Shown here: positions 13,389-14,805 of the stretch, one piece after another
Layout of the letters: every line of letters starts with the position of its first letter
Position numbering within the stretch: position 1 is the first letter of the stretch
Notes under the pieces: model-generated
Told to the model about the DNA's origin: nothing
Databases searched by the model: none
What the model saw: only the letters and a program-made list of their open reading frames with translations
Position numbers and translations under genes: made by a program
NCBI GenBank assembly: GCA_031255315.1
Contig: JAIRSS010000010.1
Span: forward strand, 1 to 14,805
Direction of reading: 5' to 3'
Length of the DNA stretch: 14,805 nt
DNA from: Spirochaetaceae bacterium
GTDB taxonomy: Bacteria; Spirochaetota; Spirochaetia; Treponematales; Breznakiellaceae

Positions 13389-14456
13389 TTAATACACGCT
13401 CTTCCACTCGTCGATGTTGGATTTGTCAAATCTGAAGGGCGGGCCAAGCAGAACTTCGGTACCGCCGTCGGGAGCTTTGACAATGGTATATTCCCCCAGC
13501 CGGCCGGCGGAGAATTTCTCCCCCTCTTTGCCGGTGATCTTACCGCTGGTAAGACTGGTGGCCACATAGGAGCCGAGGTAGCCCACGTCAATTGGGTTCC
13601 ACAGATACATCTGGGGGCAGGCGCCGTTGTCGATGTATTCGGCCATTTCCGAAGGCAGCCCCAGGCCGGTAACCAGCACTGTGCCCTGCAAGCCCCGGTC
13701 GGTGATGACTTTTCCCGCCGCGGCAATACCAACGGTGGTCGGCGCGACGATAACCTTCAGGTTCGGGTAACTCAGCAACAGGGCTTCCGTCTCGGATACC
13801 GACTTGTCGCGGAGATCGTCACCGTAGGCGATCTTGACCAGGTTAAGGCCGGAATACTTGGACAGCGCAAGCTCTTTCTGCATGTACTCGATCCAGAGGT
13901 TCTGGTTCGCAGCCTGGCTTGTAGCGGAAAGTATGGCGATTTCGCCCGATCCGCCGGCAAGCTCATAGGCCGCCTCGACAAGGGTCTGGCCAATCTTCTC
14001 GGAGTCCGCCTGGTTTACGTGGGTCAGGCGGCTCGCGGGGTTTACCCCCGAGTCCAGGGAATATACCTTTATCCCCGCGTTTTTAGCCTTGGTCAAAACC
14101 GGCTGAAGGGCGTCAAAGTCGTTACCGACAATGCAAATCGAGGCGACTCTCTGGGCGATAAGCTGATCGATTATCTGGATCTGGGCTTCCGCAGTGGGAA
14201 GATCCGGGGCGCGCAGTATTGCCGTTCCGCCCTGTTCCCTGATGCCGTCCTCAAAGCCGCTCATCTGCTTCTCGCCGTAGGGGTTACCCGTGTTCTTGAA
14301 CACTATGGCATGGGTGTTGGTTTGCCCCTCTCCACCCGCCGCCTGCCGGGGTTGTTCCCCCGTCGACTGCCGACTGCAACCCACAAAAAGCGTGCCGGCA
14401 AACACCAGCGCCATTACCGCCGAAAGCACCAGTGCTTTCTTTGTCATTCTTTTCAT
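13389..14456 (-). CDS. rhaS: Rhamnose-type ABC transporter binding lipoprotein
   Basis: The protein has 355 residues from the chosen ATG, which follows GGAGGAA (14467-14461) by 4 nt. An in-frame ATG at 14477 has no ribosome site. The N-terminus is a lipoprotein signal with Cys27 in LFVGC, a relaxed lipobox of the kind spirochaetes allow. A low-complexity tether follows. The body is a periplasmic-binding-protein family I sugar binder. DLPTAEAQIQIIDQLIAQ, GEIAILSATSQAANQN, VIVAPTTVGIAAA, VTGLGLPSEM and LWNPIDVGYL match the rhamnose-binding RhaS group as I know it. The AI-2 binder LsrB is related, but the adjacent rhaM favours rhamnose. It captures the sugar at the outer face of the inner membrane for the permease encoded upstream. 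The end of the protein, PPFRFDKSNIDEW, is also group-typical. Confidence 0.9.
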   Translation of the reverse strand: MKRMTKKALVLSAVMALVFAGTLFVGCSRQSTGEQPRQAAGGEGQTNTHAIVFKNTGNPYGEKQMSGFEDGIREQGGTAILRAPDLPTAEAQIQIIDQLIAQRVASICIVGNDFDALQPVLTKAKNAGIKVYSLDSGVNPASRLTHVNQADSEKIGQTLVEAAYELAGGSGEIAILSATSQAANQNLWIEYMQKELALSKYSGLNLVKIAYGDDLRDKSVSETEALLLSYPNLKVIVAPTTVGIAAAGKVITDRGLQGTVLVTGLGLPSEMAEYIDNGACPQMYLWNPIDVGYLGSYVATSLTSGKITGKEGEKFSAGRLGEYTIVKAPDGGTEVLLGPPFRFDKSNIDEWKSVY

Positions 14457-14523
14457 CTGTTTCCTCCAAATGAACATTAATATAATAACCCGCCACTAAC
14501 GGACAGGTTTTTTCCACGATAAA

Positions 14524-14805
14524 TCAGCGTTTTCTCAGGTTCATCACCAGCACCGAAAACACCAGAAGCAGCCCAAGAATAATCAGTATTACCTGGGCGG
14601 ATACGTTGACAAGGCCCAGGCCGTAATTTAAAAACCCGATAGTAAATATCGCAAGGAGCGGGCCCGCTATCCGTCCCGTCCCCCCGGAAGTGCTTACCCC
14701 GCCCAGTACCACCATCGCTATCACATCCAGCTCATAGTTCATCGCCACATTGGGCCGCGTACTCCCCATCCGGGAAGTAAGAAAGATTGCGCAGATAGCG
14801 GACAT
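14524..14805 (-). CDS. Sugar ABC transporter permease, C-terminal part
   Basis: Only the last 93 residues are in the window, and the gene continues past its right edge. The motif NYELDVIAMVVLGGVSTSGG is the cytoplasmic loop, conserved in ribose/rhamnose-type permeases (BPD_transp_2), that contacts the ATPase. Two hydrophobic segments follow (PLLAIFTIGFLNYGLGLV and AQVILIILGLLLVFSVLVMN), and the protein ends in LRKR. It lies 67 bp before the rhamnose-binding lipoprotein gene, so it is probably one of the two rhamnose permeases (RhaP or RhaQ type). The visible part does not tell which. The ATPase and second permease would be expected further upstream. Confidence 0.88.
   Translation of the reverse strand: MSAICAIFLTSRMGSTRPNVAMNYELDVIAMVVLGGVSTSGGTGRIAGPLLAIFTIGFLNYGLGLVNVSAQVILIILGLLLVFSVLVMNLRKR

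Overview
The window reads as chromosomal sequence from a spirochaete, most likely a Treponema of the gut or environmental kind. The reasons are a very large GreA fusion protein of the sort I associate with spirochaetes, many TPR proteins, a relaxed spirochaetal lipobox, and lysine-synthesis and rhamnose-uptake genes that host-restricted treponemes are not expected to keep. No rRNA or other marker gene is present, so the genus is an inference. I see no tRNA, CRISPR array, insertion sequence, phage gene or recognised defence system.

Left block, minus strand (8022 down to 1): a promoter at 8029-8056 and a structured leader of about 200 nt lead into a TPR protein (6869-7816). Next come a large TPR/tudor-like/GreA protein (4100-6790), an exported vWA protein with a linker of about 425 residues rich in Q, P, S, T and A, a membrane segment and an FHA-like tail (1390-3978), and a diaminopimelate-decarboxylase-like enzyme (1-1302).

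Centre, plus strand: rpe (8085-8771) diverges from the left block across a compact region in which the two promoters share one -35 site. A perfect 7-1-7 palindrome lies in the rpe spacer, and the predicted rpe transcript starts at the ATG. A strong promoter right after the rpe stop drives two exported proteins (8849-9886, 9888-10961). These end at a 16-bp perfect hairpin, followed by a 349-bp gap of degenerate inverted repeats. A membrane-anchored TPR protein (11314-12462) then overlaps dtd (12459-12959).

Right block, minus strand: the end of a sugar ABC permease (14524-14805, cut by the window edge), a rhamnose-type binding lipoprotein (13389-14456) and L-rhamnose mutarotase (13003-13317) form a rhamnose-uptake operon. 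An intrinsic terminator lies between the last two genes.

The least expected signal is a family of short palindromes built on the word TTCCAAAACTTCAGTTTTGG. Copies lie in the gaps around rpe, at the predicted 5' end of the left-block transcript, in the last codons of rpe, and in the terminator at 10979-11021. I found no complete new multi-gene system. The best candidates for new biology are this repeat family, the divergent rpe control region, the GreA fusion and the vWA-linker-FHA-like protein.
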